In this document: positions 7,663-17,964 of the stretch, one piece after another
Layout of the letters: each line of letters starts with the position of its first letter
How positions within the stretch are numbered: the first letter of the stretch is position 1
DNA from: a bacterium
GTDB taxonomy: Bacteria > Cyanobacteriota > Vampirovibrionia > Gastranaerophilales > Gastranaerophilaceae
DNA: 60,196 nucleotides
NCBI GenBank assembly: GCA_017542305.1
Contig: JAFXXK010000001.1
Location: 1 to 60,196, forward strand
Direction of reading: 5' to 3'
The notes under the pieces: model-generated
The model's input: only the letters and a program-made list of their open reading frames with translations
Databases searched by the model: none
What the model was told of the DNA's origin: nothing
Program-made: the position numbers and the translations under genes

Positions 7663-8048
7663 TACTTCTTACCTCCTTTTTTATCTCTTTTAGCGCCGTA
7701 TTTAGATCTTGATTGAGCTCTGTTAGCAACACCAGCTGTATCTAAAGTACCGCGAACGATGTGGTAACGAACACCCGGAAGGTCTTTAACCCTGCCGCCT
7801 CTGATAAGAACAACACTGTGTTCCTGTAAGTTGTGACCGATACCCGGAATGTATGAAGTAACTTCAAATCCGTTTGTCAATCTTACTCTGGCTACTTTTC
7901 TAAGTGCTGAGTTCGGTTTTTTAGGGGTTGTAGTGTAAACCCTTGTACATACTCCACGTCTTTGAGGACAATTCATCAAAGCAGGAGATTTTGTTTTGTC
8001 TGTTAGCTTTTTACGTTCCTGACGTACAAGCTGATTAATTGTAGGCAT
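7662..8048 (-). CDS. rpsL: 30S ribosomal protein S12
   Basis: 128 aa, full length. It starts [14 protein letters not shown] and carries [18 protein letters not shown] and [17 protein letters not shown], the decoding-centre loops. Both lysines of the KKPN motif are wild type, so no streptomycin-resistance change is visible. RBS AAAAGGAG lies upstream. The gene's promoter must lie in the 390-bp region up to the phage-derived fragments; I see no convincing -35/-10 pair there. Confidence 0.98.
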   Translation of the reverse strand: MPTINQLVRQERKKLTDKTKSPALMNCPQRRGVCTRVYTTTPKKPNSALRKVARVRLTNGFEVTSYIPGIGHNLQEHSVVLIRGGRVKDLPGVRYHIVRGTLDTAGVANRAQSRSKYGAKRDKKGGKK

Positions 8049-8315
8049 TTTTTTCTCCTTTTAATTAAGTTCTACGTTGGCAAAGATTATAATCCAAAAC
8101 CCTTACGCATTCTGACTATAACGGGACTATTGACATTGTGCTGAAAATTTCGGCGGGTTATGCTTTTTCAAGCTCCGAACTGTTCAGCAAGCCCTTACGT
8201 CCTTGCTTTGCCGATTATACACCGCTATTTATATACATAAATTTCGGCAGTGTACCCTTTCATTAGACTTCAAGCATGGGTGTTTGTCAAGCATGTCGGT
8301 ATTGTTGTTAAGATT
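8049..8315. other. Non-coding gap upstream of rpsL, probably decayed phage sequence
   Basis: This interval lies between rpsL and a 38-codon phage-like fragment. No frame is open for long on either strand. It contains a 6-bp inverted repeat AGCAAG/CTTGCT near 8189-8212 and two GCCGAAATTT copies on the reverse strand. It may hold the rpsL promoter and leader plus the eroded 3' part of the phage head gene that begins at 8432. Confidence 0.35.
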
Positions 8316-8432
8316 TTATACGCAATTAGTTGTCAAATCATCGACAAGTTTAACAAGTTCTTTTACATACCACTTTTGCAAGCCGACATTGAAGTTTAGC
8401 GGCTTGCCTTTGATTATGTTGCGTTGTTTCAT
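8316..8432 (-). pseudogene. N-terminal fragment resembling a phage head-morphogenesis protein
   Basis: A 38-codon reverse frame: it starts MKQRNIIKGKPLNFNVGLQK, continues WYVKELVKLVDDLTTNC, then stops. The pattern P-N-x-N-x-G-x-x-x-x-Y-x-K-x-L-x-x-L-x-D is what I expect at the start of SPP1 gp7/Mu gpF-like minor head proteins, which are normally several hundred residues. It lies just after a DUF2513-like gene and downstream of a portal fragment, so a truncated prophage gene is the simplest reading. It was assigned from pattern only. Confidence 0.4.
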
Positions 8433-8438
8433 GTTTCT

Positions 8439-8852
8439 TTACAAAAGGGTTGAAAATTTTTGCTTTGCATATTCTACAATTAAAAATTCACCTATTTTTA
8501 ACCCCTCGGTTAAAGTAAGATTTTTAATTTTGTCAATAAAGCCGTTTTTATTTAACATCTTTAAGTAATCGTAGCCGGAAGATGTAAGACGAATAAAACA
8601 AGGATTAGTTATCATTTGACCATTAATGTTATATCCTAGTCCAAGGTTTAGAGTATTTGAAACTTCTTCAATAACTTTATTGTCTTTTAAAAGTAACAAA
8701 TGCCCATAAAACAAATCTTTAAATGTTTCTTTGTCTATTTCTTCATAATCCGTTTTGACGTCTTCAAGGATATTTTTAACAGAAGTATAATGACTGTCTT
8801 TTTCTTGAATTGTATTTAAGATTTTTCTTAAAAGTCTAACATCAAGTTGCAT
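8439..8852 (-). CDS. DUF2513-like phage-associated protein, 137 aa
   Basis: The N-terminus MQLDVRLLRKILNTIQEKDS, the hydrophobic turn around KDLFYGHLLLLKDNKVIEE and the motif RLTSSGYDYLKMLN (about 89-102) match the layout of DUF2513, small winged-helix-like proteins common in prophages. Function unknown. It lies 2 bp after the 64-aa gene and before the head-gene fragment, all on the reverse strand, forming a small phage-derived block. Confidence 0.5.
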   Translation of the reverse strand: MQLDVRLLRKILNTIQEKDSHYTSVKNILEDVKTDYEEIDKETFKDLFYGHLLLLKDNKVIEEVSNTLNLGLGYNINGQMITNPCFIRLTSSGYDYLKMLNKNGFIDKIKNLTLTEGLKIGEFLIVEYAKQKFSTLL

Positions 8853-8853
8853 T

Positions 8854-9048
8854 TTATACCTCTAAACCGTTGGCGATGTCAAAAGACATTAGCATAATTA
8901 CACCTTTGTCTTTTAAACCGTTTTCTAATTCTTCTATTAATATCTGTCTATGTTTGTCGGTTTTTAAAACTGCGAGAATATCTGTAACAATTTGTTTTGT
9001 AGTAAAAATATTATCAAGTAATGATTTTAAATGTTCTTCTTTTGTCAT
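8854..9048 (-). CDS. Small hypothetical protein, 64 aa (phage block)
   Basis: A 64-aa, mainly helical, charged protein starting MTKEEHLKSLLDNIFTTKQI. I do not recognise it. The start overlaps the end of the portal fragment by 4 bp (ATGA-type), as in compact phage operons, and the next gene follows after 1 bp. It is probably carried over from the same prophage. Confidence 0.45.
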   Translation of the reverse strand: MTKEEHLKSLLDNIFTTKQIVTDILAVLKTDKHRQILIEELENGLKDKGVIMLMSFDIANGLEV

Positions 9049-9607
9049 TGTATTTTGCTCCTGCTTATTGGAGTATAACTCAAAAGGTCAGCATTATCAA
9101 TCTTTACAAGGTATGAATATTGGCTTGTATATCTTGTAGCATAACCGCTTTCTTTTTCTTCGTCATTGAATTGATTACGAGCAACAGCATCACGCAAAAC
9201 CGCTTTTTCGGTATTACTCATATTGAGTGGCTTACGTTGTCTGTTTCTTACTCTGTTATGCCGTTCTGACGGCTTATTTTTGCTTGAAGAACTGTTACTA
9301 CCGTTTGTAAACTCGCCGTTTTCTTTTCTCGGGTGGTCTGATTCTTTCCAATCTTCATCCATTGAAAAAGGGTCTTGCGGATTTTCGCTACCCCCATTGT
9401 CGGAGTGTTCGTCACCAAAATTAAACGGCTCGTCATCTTCCGGTAGTTCGTCGGTTATATCATTAAACCCGCTGTCGGGGTCTTTGATTAATTTATCCCT
9501 TACTTCTTCCGGTGATAATACACCCGCATTAACCAACGTTGCAGCCGTTGTTGCTTCCATGCTGTTTATTTCCGCACGTTCTTTTTCTGTCGGGTGAAGT
9601 GTGCCTA
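9045..9607 (-). pseudogene. C-terminal fragment of a phage portal protein (DUF1073-like)
   Basis: The open frame runs from about 9607 down to 9045, upstream of the first ATG at 9560, and reads LGTLHPTEKERAEINSMEAT then TAATLVNAGVLSPEEVRDKL. The pattern L-x-x-x-E-K-E-x-AEI-x(5)-AA/TL-x-x-AG-x-SPEEVR-x-x-L is the C-terminal end of DUF1073/Acb1-type portal proteins. A disordered acidic linker follows, then DHPRKENGEFTNGS, a motif seen in phage structural proteins. The N-terminal two-thirds are missing: the frame breaks about 6 bases before the WYL gene's stop codon, which marks a deletion junction. Confidence 0.55.
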
Positions 9608-9612
9608 GAAAT

Positions 9613-10581
9613 TTAATAATTTCCTAAATTGTCAGCCAGATATTTTTTATATTCGTCTTTCAGAGATTTAGGAGCGATGATTTTGCAGCCAGCACCCCAT
9701 CTGAATACATGCCATATAATTTCTTTGTTTCCGCTTGCTTTAAAGGTAACTGTTAAACTTCCGTCTTTTTCTTCTTTCATTTTTTGTGTCGGGTGGAAGT
9801 TAAACTCTTTTGCCTCTTTTGCGATTTCCGGAGCGAAAGAAAGCTTCACATCAAGAATTTCTCCATGGTAAACTCCGAATGACTGGTTTGTATATTCTTG
9901 TAAGTTAAAATCACCTTTATCAAAGGTTTTGTCTGTAAGTTTCAAGTCGCTGAATTTATGCAGAAGATAATTGTATATGCCGTCACCCTTGGCTTTTTCT
10001 CTTGCGACAAGGTATATTTTTTCGCCGTAAATCATTCCGAGCGGCTCTATTAAACGTTTCTTGTCGTGATAAATCCCTTCTACCATTTTTGACTGTTGGA
10101 GAGCGTTTCTGATAATATCGATTGTCTGAATATTTATTTTATACTGAGGCATTTGTCTTACGGCATAACCTTCTGTTTGCATAAATAGTTCAATATTATT
10201 TTCAATTGATGTCATGTTTTTGCGGTTAATGGTTTTCAGCTTTTCAAGAGTTTTGCTTAGTTCTTCTTTCATCTCATGGTTAGTTGTTCTTCTCTGGAGT
10301 TGTTCAATGTTTGCTAGCTCTTTCGGTGTAAAGTTTACAAGCTGTGATATTGAGTAATTTATAAATCCCCAGTGTTTTTGATTATCGTCAGTTTCAATTT
10401 CGTCAACCTGAGGGAATATGCATATCAAGCTGTCACGCATTCTCTCGGCGGTTCTTCTTGAAACATTATATCGTTCGGCTATTTCCGAAATTGTAACCCC
10501 CTGTAATTTTGAGGACATGAAAATTGCAAGATCCAATATGTCGGAAACTCTTGAATATCTTGGCTTTTCGTTTATCATCAA
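9613..10581 (-). CDS. WYL-domain transcriptional regulator
   Basis: 322 aa. Residues 9-75 form a DeoR-type winged helix-turn-helix (SRVSDILDLAIFMSSKLQGV, then ISEIAERYNVSRRTAERMRD). Residues about 130-225 hold the WYL Sm-like domain (IDIIRNALQQSKMVEGIYHD, then RLIEPLGMIYGEKIYLVARE), and 230-322 the WCX extension ending HVFRWGAGCKIIAPKSL. WYL regulators sense ligands, often nucleic acids, and frequently sit in phage or defence contexts. Here it directly abuts the portal fragment. RBS AAGGAG precedes the start. Confidence 0.85.
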   Translation of the reverse strand: MMINEKPRYSRVSDILDLAIFMSSKLQGVTISEIAERYNVSRRTAERMRDSLICIFPQVDEIETDDNQKHWGFINYSISQLVNFTPKELANIEQLQRRTTNHEMKEELSKTLEKLKTINRKNMTSIENNIELFMQTEGYAVRQMPQYKINIQTIDIIRNALQQSKMVEGIYHDKKRLIEPLGMIYGEKIYLVAREKAKGDGIYNYLLHKFSDLKLTDKTFDKGDFNLQEYTNQSFGVYHGEILDVKLSFAPEIAKEAKEFNFHPTQKMKEEKDGSLTVTFKASGNKEIIWHVFRWGAGCKIIAPKSLKDEYKKYLADNLGNY

Positions 10582-10643
10582 ACTCTCCTTTTTATCTTAT
10601 TATAGCATGTATATCTGAGATTTTATATTATGTAAAATTTTGG

Positions 10644-10672
10644 TTGATTAATTTGTATGTTGTTACTATACT
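10644..10672 (+). promoter_or_regulatory. Promoter for the TRL-like gene
   Basis: -35 TTGATT (10644-10649), 17-bp spacer, -10 TATACT (10667-10672), about 30 bp before the start codon at 10702. Confidence 0.6.
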
Positions 10673-10701
10673 AAAAACGTTAGGAATTAAAGGAGGGTTA
10701 T

Positions 10702-11022
10702 ATGAAAAAATTATTAGTATTATTTGCATTTATAGCAATGGGTTTTGCTGCAATACCGCAGGCACAGGCTGTTGAACCTTGGGGTTTGGCAATTTATGAC
10801 GGTACAAAAGAAGCTCAGGGTTATTCAATTCCGGGTGCAATGCTTGGTTCAAGACGCGGAGAAGCTTCCTGCAAAACCGTGTTAGGTATTGTAAACTGGG
10901 GCGACTGCTCAATAAGAGCTGCTATGAAAAACGGCAGAATTTCTAAAGTTACCGCAGCTGACTGGGAAAAGAAATATATTGTAGTTTATGGTACAAAAAA
11001 ATTGGTTGTTTACGGTAATTAA
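10702..11022 (+). CDS. Small secreted TRL-like protein, 106 aa
   Basis: The N-terminus has a clear Sec signal peptide (MKKLLVLFAFIAMGFAAIPQ, cleavage after AQA near residue 23). The mature part contains SRRGEASCKTVLGIVNWGDC followed by SIRAAMKNGRISKVTAAD, which fits the TRL-like family pattern (G-x-A-x-x-x-x-x-LG-x-x-x-GD-x-S-x-x-AA-x-x-x-x-I-x-K). Those are small periplasmic or lipoprotein-like proteins of unknown function; no lipobox is visible here. It is a single gene with its own promoter, RBS (AAAGGAGGG) and terminator. Confidence 0.65.
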   Translation: MKKLLVLFAFIAMGFAAIPQAQAVEPWGLAIYDGTKEAQGYSIPGAMLGSRRGEASCKTVLGIVNWGDCSIRAAMKNGRISKVTAADWEKKYIVVYGTKKLVVYGN

Positions 11023-11039
11023 TAAATTCCGTATAGTAG

Positions 11040-11072
11040 AAAAGCTGTGTTCCTGATGAACACAGCTTTTTT
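11040..11072 (+). terminator. Rho-independent terminator after the TRL-like gene
   Basis: Stem AAAGCTGTGTTC/GAACACAGCTTT with a 5-base loop, followed by T6. Confidence 0.85.
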
Positions 11073-11110
11073 GTATTATTTAACTTTCCCTTAATATCCG
11101 ATAAAATTTT

Positions 11111-11139
11111 TTGCAAAAATAATCTGTTTATGCTATAAT
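11111..11139 (+). promoter_or_regulatory. gyrB promoter
   Basis: -35 TTGCAA (11111-11116), 17-bp spacer, consensus -10 TATAAT (11134-11139); the gyrB start codon is 33 bp downstream. Confidence 0.75.
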
Positions 11140-11153
11140 TACAATAAAATTAA

Positions 11154-13721
<2,568 letters not shown>

Positions 13722-13744
13722 TATGATTAAATAAAAATAAAAGA

Positions 13745-13778
13745 AAAGAGCGGCGGAATATTTATTCTGCCGTTATTT
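13745..13778. terminator. Bidirectional terminator, gyrB / calpain-like gene
   Basis: Stem CGGCGGAATA/TATTCTGCCG (13751-13772, one G-U pair) with T-rich sequence on the forward side and TTTT from AAAAGAG on the reverse side, between two convergent genes. Confidence 0.75.
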
Positions 13779-14993
13779 TTATAAATCAAATTCGTCAATC
13801 TGATTGAAAAATTCTTTAAACAGTCTTCTGCTGACTGCAAATTCTTTTGATGTATCCCATGGATTTATAAGATAAACGTTATTGGCATCAGAACGTGCTA
13901 CCGTATAAGCGTGGTGTGATAACAATATCCCGCCCGGTACTTCTACAGGATCTTTGAATGCTGCTGCTACAATGGCAACATGGTTGGGTTTATTAAAGTT
14001 GTCTATTTGCTCATCGCTAAACCAACAGTCAATTGGTAATCGTACCATTCTTTCAGGGATAGACATATCCCCTTTTCCAGTTAACAGATAAAAAGCTAAT
14101 GATGAGGTATTTCCTTCAGTATCACTCTTGAAGTTATTTGACGGGTTCCCGATTCCGAGAATATTTGAATCCTTAATATATTTTTCAATAGCTATTTCTA
14201 TTGCCCTGACATCCGGATCTCCGTAGCTGTATTTGCTTTTGCCTTTTTCTAATTCTTGTTTTGAAATTCTGTATGTTTTGTTTACTCCCTTTAATGTTAC
14301 GGTTATACTTCCGTCAGGATTTGCTTTTATTGAATTATTCAGGAGTTCTTTGCCTTTAGGAGTTTTAGCAATACCTTTAATTGCGGCAATAAGCCAGCAG
14401 TCGCCGGCTGCACCCTGACCGAAATTTTGGTCTATTTTCCCGTTTGGTGCGTTTTCATCAAATTTTTCCAGCGTTTCACATTTTTTAGTGATTTTTTCAA
14501 GATAAACATCTAAATCATCTGCGTTGGCAGGAAGCCATGAACTTTTTTGAGCATTAAATTCTTTATTTATTTTGTTCTCAAAATCCGCAGGATTAATACC
14601 TAATTCCCGCAGTCTGTTGTAATAAACTTCAAATATCCGTTTAGCAAGACGAATACGGACATCAATATCAAGATCCCTGCTTTTCATAATTACCGACAAA
14701 AATGATCTGTTGCCGTACGTTTCTTTGAAACCCTTGAGAACTTCTTTTACATTATCGAATGTTATAAAATTCAAATAACTGTTGATAAAGTTTTCTTTTG
14801 TTTCTGCCGCCAAAGTTGCACTCATAGCAAAAGTAAGATTTTTCACAATATTAGAGGGCTTTATTGCACCCGGATTTGAGAATACAGTATTGAGATATTC
14901 GGTTTCTCCGGGCTGTCCTGAAAAATCGGTATTATTGTTCAAACTTGTACTATCAACTCTTTTATTATTATCAAAATATGAATATTCGCCCAT
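13779..14993 (-). CDS. Calpain-like (C2 family) cysteine protease
   Basis: 404 aa. The catalytic Cys block GQGAAGDCWLIAAI carries the oxyanion Gln193 and Cys199. The His block is SHHAYTVARS (His361), and the Asn block is VYLINPWDTS (Asn377). Order, spacing and motif (Q-x(3)-GDCWL, H-A-Y-x-V, NPW) match the protease core of calpains, and the triad is complete. Residues 1-180 are helical and unlike eukaryotic calpain regions; there are no EF-hands or C2-like domain. No signal peptide is evident, so it is cytoplasmic or exported by another route. Single gene, RBS AGGAG. Substrate unknown. Confidence 0.85.
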   Translation of the reverse strand: MGEYSYFDNNKRVDSTSLNNNTDFSGQPGETEYLNTVFSNPGAIKPSNIVKNLTFAMSATLAAETKENFINSYLNFITFDNVKEVLKGFKETYGNRSFLSVIMKSRDLDIDVRIRLAKRIFEVYYNRLRELGINPADFENKINKEFNAQKSSWLPANADDLDVYLEKITKKCETLEKFDENAPNGKIDQNFGQGAAGDCWLIAAIKGIAKTPKGKELLNNSIKANPDGSITVTLKGVNKTYRISKQELEKGKSKYSYGDPDVRAIEIAIEKYIKDSNILGIGNPSNNFKSDTEGNTSSLAFYLLTGKGDMSIPERMVRLPIDCWFSDEQIDNFNKPNHVAIVAAAFKDPVEVPGGILLSHHAYTVARSDANNVYLINPWDTSKEFAVSRRLFKEFFNQIDEFDL

Positions 14994-15098
14994 TTTTTCT
15001 CCTGAAAAACCTTCAGAATATTTATCGGTTAAATCAGAGAAAAACTTTAAACCGGAAATATATATATGACAATTCCGTTACATTAGTAATGGTAATGA

Positions 15099-15668
15099 TT
15101 ACAGCATGATAGTTCTGAAAATTGTGTAGTATCTGTAATCGCCCCAATAAATTACTATTGATACAAAATTGTTGTCCAAATCTGTTACCTCAAGGTAGGT
15201 GTTTGGAGTTGGTTTCCTTTTTGCACTATCAAAATGTTTTCCCATAAATTCAAGCATTTTGAGGTGCATTTTTTGTGTCGGTGCAAGTTTTGGCTGGGGC
15301 AAATTGTCATCATAAAATGTCAGGGGTACAACTTCTCTGTCATAAACAGGAATAATATATCTGATTTTCCCTGCTTCTTTAAACAACATATACCAGTCAC
15401 CTTTGTATTCTCTCGGAGTGAGAAGATAATATCCGGGTTCAATTGTTATGTCCTTAAAATATAGAGGACTCGTAAGTCTGAACAGAGGGTATGGTGACCA
15501 TGTTGAATTTTGAGTGTCATAGTATTCTCCCGGGTCAATATCGTGGATATATTTGACCTTTGGGGACTCAAGATCCCTGTAGATTTGCTCGTAATCTACG
15601 GGATTTGCATTGACTTGCAGTGCACCGCACAACAACATCATCACTATTATTAAAGCCGACTTCTTCAT
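15099..15668 (-). CDS. Secreted hypothetical protein, 189 aa
   Basis: Signal peptide at 1-22 (MKKSALIIVMMLLCGALQVN, cleavage near ANA). The mature part is rich in aromatic residues and probably beta-structured (EPGYYLLTPREYKGDWYMLF). I do not recognise the family. It lies about 100 bp upstream of the calpain-like gene on the same strand but has its own spacing; no shared operon is proven. Probably periplasmic. Confidence 0.6.
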   Translation of the reverse strand: MKKSALIIVMMLLCGALQVNANPVDYEQIYRDLESPKVKYIHDIDPGEYYDTQNSTWSPYPLFRLTSPLYFKDITIEPGYYLLTPREYKGDWYMLFKEAGKIRYIIPVYDREVVPLTFYDDNLPQPKLAPTQKMHLKMLEFMGKHFDSAKRKPTPNTYLEVTDLDNNFVSIVIYWGDYRYYTIFRTIML

Positions 15669-15787
15669 ACCTGTATTTTAATGTTGTTTAATCAAAAATC
15701 AATCATCTTTTTGAGTGAATCTTGTATTTTTATATTTACATGAGATAATTGGTTTACGGATTTACATTTTCGATTTAAGGAGAGTTA

Positions 15788-16411
15788 ATGAAAAGAGCCT
15801 TATTGTTAATTATATCAGGAATATTAATAGCTTTTTGTCCTTCCGTATATGCTGAGGAAGAAATTTCTATTGAAACAGAAGTTACAACTGCTGCGATAGT
15901 TCAAGGTGATTTTTCATCACAATTGGTGGAAAAAATTAAAGCGGAAAGAAATACCATATATAATGCTTTAAATTTAACGCCTGAACAAATTCAGAAAAAA
16001 GACGAAATTGAAAAAAAGAGATATGAAGCATTAGAACCCGAATTGAAAAATTTATGTTTAAGCAGAAAAAAATTAAAAGATTTGGAAACCACAAAATCTG
16101 CTGACACAAAAACAATTAATGCTGCTCAGAAAGAAGTAAATTCGGCAAGAAAAGAAATTAAATCTATTTCAAATAAGTATGACAAAGAATTTAAAAAGAT
16201 TTTAACTTCTGCGCAAAAATCAAAATACAACATGATAAGAAAACTAAAAAGAGCAGACTTAAAAAAATTAGAACAAAAAAATACTAAAAAACCGGATTTA
16301 AGACCTTTTGGAGTTCCTATTTCTCAGGCTGAATATGCTCAGCAGAAAAAACATCCTAAAAAATCTAAAAAGCAGACAAATGTTCAGCAGGAAACCGTTA
16401 AATCTAATTAG
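15788..16411 (+). CDS. Periplasmic Spy/CpxP-like (LTxxQ) protein, 207 aa
   Basis: Signal peptide at 1-22 ending SVYA. Residues 58-150 are a long charged helical region beginning ALNLTPEQIQKKDEIEKKRY, the LTxxQ motif of Spy/CpxP-like periplasmic chaperones and stress proteins, followed by heptad-like Lys/Glu helices. The C-terminus is Lys/Gln-rich and disordered. Assignment to the Spy/CpxP superfamily is from this motif and architecture only. RBS AAGGAGAG. A glucan-dikinase-like gene follows 33 bp downstream. Confidence 0.55.
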   Translation: MKRALLLIISGILIAFCPSVYAEEEISIETEVTTAAIVQGDFSSQLVEKIKAERNTIYNALNLTPEQIQKKDEIEKKRYEALEPELKNLCLSRKKLKDLETTKSADTKTINAAQKEVNSARKEIKSISNKYDKEFKKILTSAQKSKYNMIRKLKRADLKKLEQKNTKKPDLRPFGVPISQAEYAQQKKHPKKSKKQTNVQQETVKSN

Positions 16412-16444
16412 CAAAACGCAAAATTTTCAGGTTTTAATTTGTAT

Positions 16445-17941
16445 ATGAGAATATATCCTATAATAAAAAATAATCTCAGTTTTAATGCGCAGTACAAATT
16501 TGATCCGTATTTGCTTTATAAGCCTGAGCAGGTTGAAGTTCAAGCCGAGCCTAATGAAGAATTGAATCCGATTGATATTGATTTGTTACGCAGTTACGGA
16601 ATGAAGTTTGATAAAATAGACAGACATCAGCCTTTGGAAGCCGTTGCAAAACGAGGTAAAGTTAAAGGGATGCTTGTCGACAGAGATTTCCGGAATGCAA
16701 AACAGCCGTATATAGCACTTCTTGACAGAAATTGTCTTGATGAAAAAAGAGAGGATTCCAGTAATATAAACGATTTTGACAGTATATCACAAAACCCGCC
16801 TCAGGGTATAATTTTGGTGTCAGATAATTATTCGGTATATAAACATGATTTTCAGATTTTGGCTTCAAAAGTCGGAGCAATTGGTTTTATAAATGATGTG
16901 AAAAAGTTTTCTGACCTCATAGGCAAAAATGTAATTTTTGATACAAGTAAGTCCAGAATTAATATGTATGAATCTGTCGGAGAAGATGTTGAAATATATA
17001 AGCAGAATAAAAACTATGTAAAAGTTCCTGTCCTGGAAAAATCAGACCACGTTCTGTCTTATGATGAAATTACCTCAAAAAATTCAGGGGCAAAAGCATA
17101 TAATCAGAAACGATTAAGAGAATTTTTAAATAATAACGGTTATTCTGATATTACCGTACCTGATTTTGTTGTAATTCCATGGAATATGGTAAATGAAATA
17201 AGGTCATCTGATGAAAAACTTTTTGAATATTTGGACAACTGGGAAGCAAAATTACCTGAGCCTCTTGATGAATTAACAAGGGATATGGATAAAAATAAAA
17301 TAGCTACTGTCATTGCACGTTCCGATTTCAACTGTGAAGATTTACCGGATTTTTCTGCTCCTGGGAATTATGTATCTACTGCATTATGGTCATGTTTGCC
17401 TCATAATATAGTTGAGGGAATACTATGCGTTGCAGATTCAAAAAATACTGATTTTGCCCGAAATATAAGGCAGGAAGCAGGAATTAAAGATGAAGAAGTT
17501 CAGCCGTCTGTTATCATACAAAAACTTATCCGCCCAAATTACTTTTTCACAATGTACACAAAAGATGATGACGGTAAATTAAGAATAGAACTTATTGATG
17601 ATGTAAACAAAAATTCAAACGGGGAAATCTACGGATTTCAGGATAATAAATATTGTCCGTACCGAATAAGTTTTGACAGGAATACTGAAGAATTAAATCT
17701 TGAAACAATCGGAGCTGCACCAAGAGAAGTTACTCTTGATGATAACTATAATTTAGTTGAACTTGGTGAGTCAAAGGATTATATCAGTAATAATTGGGAA
17801 GAATTTGGTAAAATTATAAAGTATTTGTCACAGGCAGGAGTTGATATTGAAAAACATTTCGGACATCCGCAGGATATTGAGGGCGGAATAAAAGACGGTA
17901 AAATTTATCTTTGGCAGACAAGAAATATTTGTGCCGAATAA
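16445..17941 (+). CDS. Alpha-glucan water dikinase-like protein (phosphohistidine plus ATP-grasp domains)
   Basis: 498 aa from the ATG at 16445 (a TTG at 16439 is also possible; neither has a good RBS). Residues about 60-170 resemble the swivelling phosphohistidine domain of glucan water dikinases (GWD): GIILVSDNYSVYKHDFQILA places a His (residue 134) where GWD has LSHVSV. Residues about 195-498 are the PEP-synthase/GWD-type nucleotide-binding domain: VIARSDFNCEDLPDFSAPGN and QAGVDIEKHFGHPQDIEGGI, then KDGKIYLWQTRN. The latter closely follows the plant GWD C-terminus (AGDAIEKLYGTAQDIEG, VQTRP). GWD transfers the beta-phosphate of ATP to glucan. Carbohydrate-binding modules are absent. Next gene: waaA. 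Confidence 0.65.
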   Translation: MRIYPIIKNNLSFNAQYKFDPYLLYKPEQVEVQAEPNEELNPIDIDLLRSYGMKFDKIDRHQPLEAVAKRGKVKGMLVDRDFRNAKQPYIALLDRNCLDEKREDSSNINDFDSISQNPPQGIILVSDNYSVYKHDFQILASKVGAIGFINDVKKFSDLIGKNVIFDTSKSRINMYESVGEDVEIYKQNKNYVKVPVLEKSDHVLSYDEITSKNSGAKAYNQKRLREFLNNNGYSDITVPDFVVIPWNMVNEIRSSDEKLFEYLDNWEAKLPEPLDELTRDMDKNKIATVIARSDFNCEDLPDFSAPGNYVSTALWSCLPHNIVEGILCVADSKNTDFARNIRQEAGIKDEEVQPSVIIQKLIRPNYFFTMYTKDDDGKLRIELIDDVNKNSNGEIYGFQDNKYCPYRISFDRNTEELNLETIGAAPREVTLDDNYNLVELGESKDYISNNWEEFGKIIKYLSQAGVDIEKHFGHPQDIEGGIKDGKIYLWQTRNICAE

Positions 17942-17964
17942 GATTTTTATTATATAATAATTGT

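Noticed and set aside
8203-8568. 121-aa forward ORF overlapping phage remnants
   Set aside because: It lies antisense to the DUF2513-like gene and the head-gene fragment, is rich in rare codon runs of Phe/Leu/Cys and has no RBS; a shadow frame.
17911-17964. Upstream TTG start for waaA
   Set aside because: It would overlap the dikinase-like gene by 31 bp and add residues before the membrane anchor; the ATG at 17965 gives the normal WaaA length.
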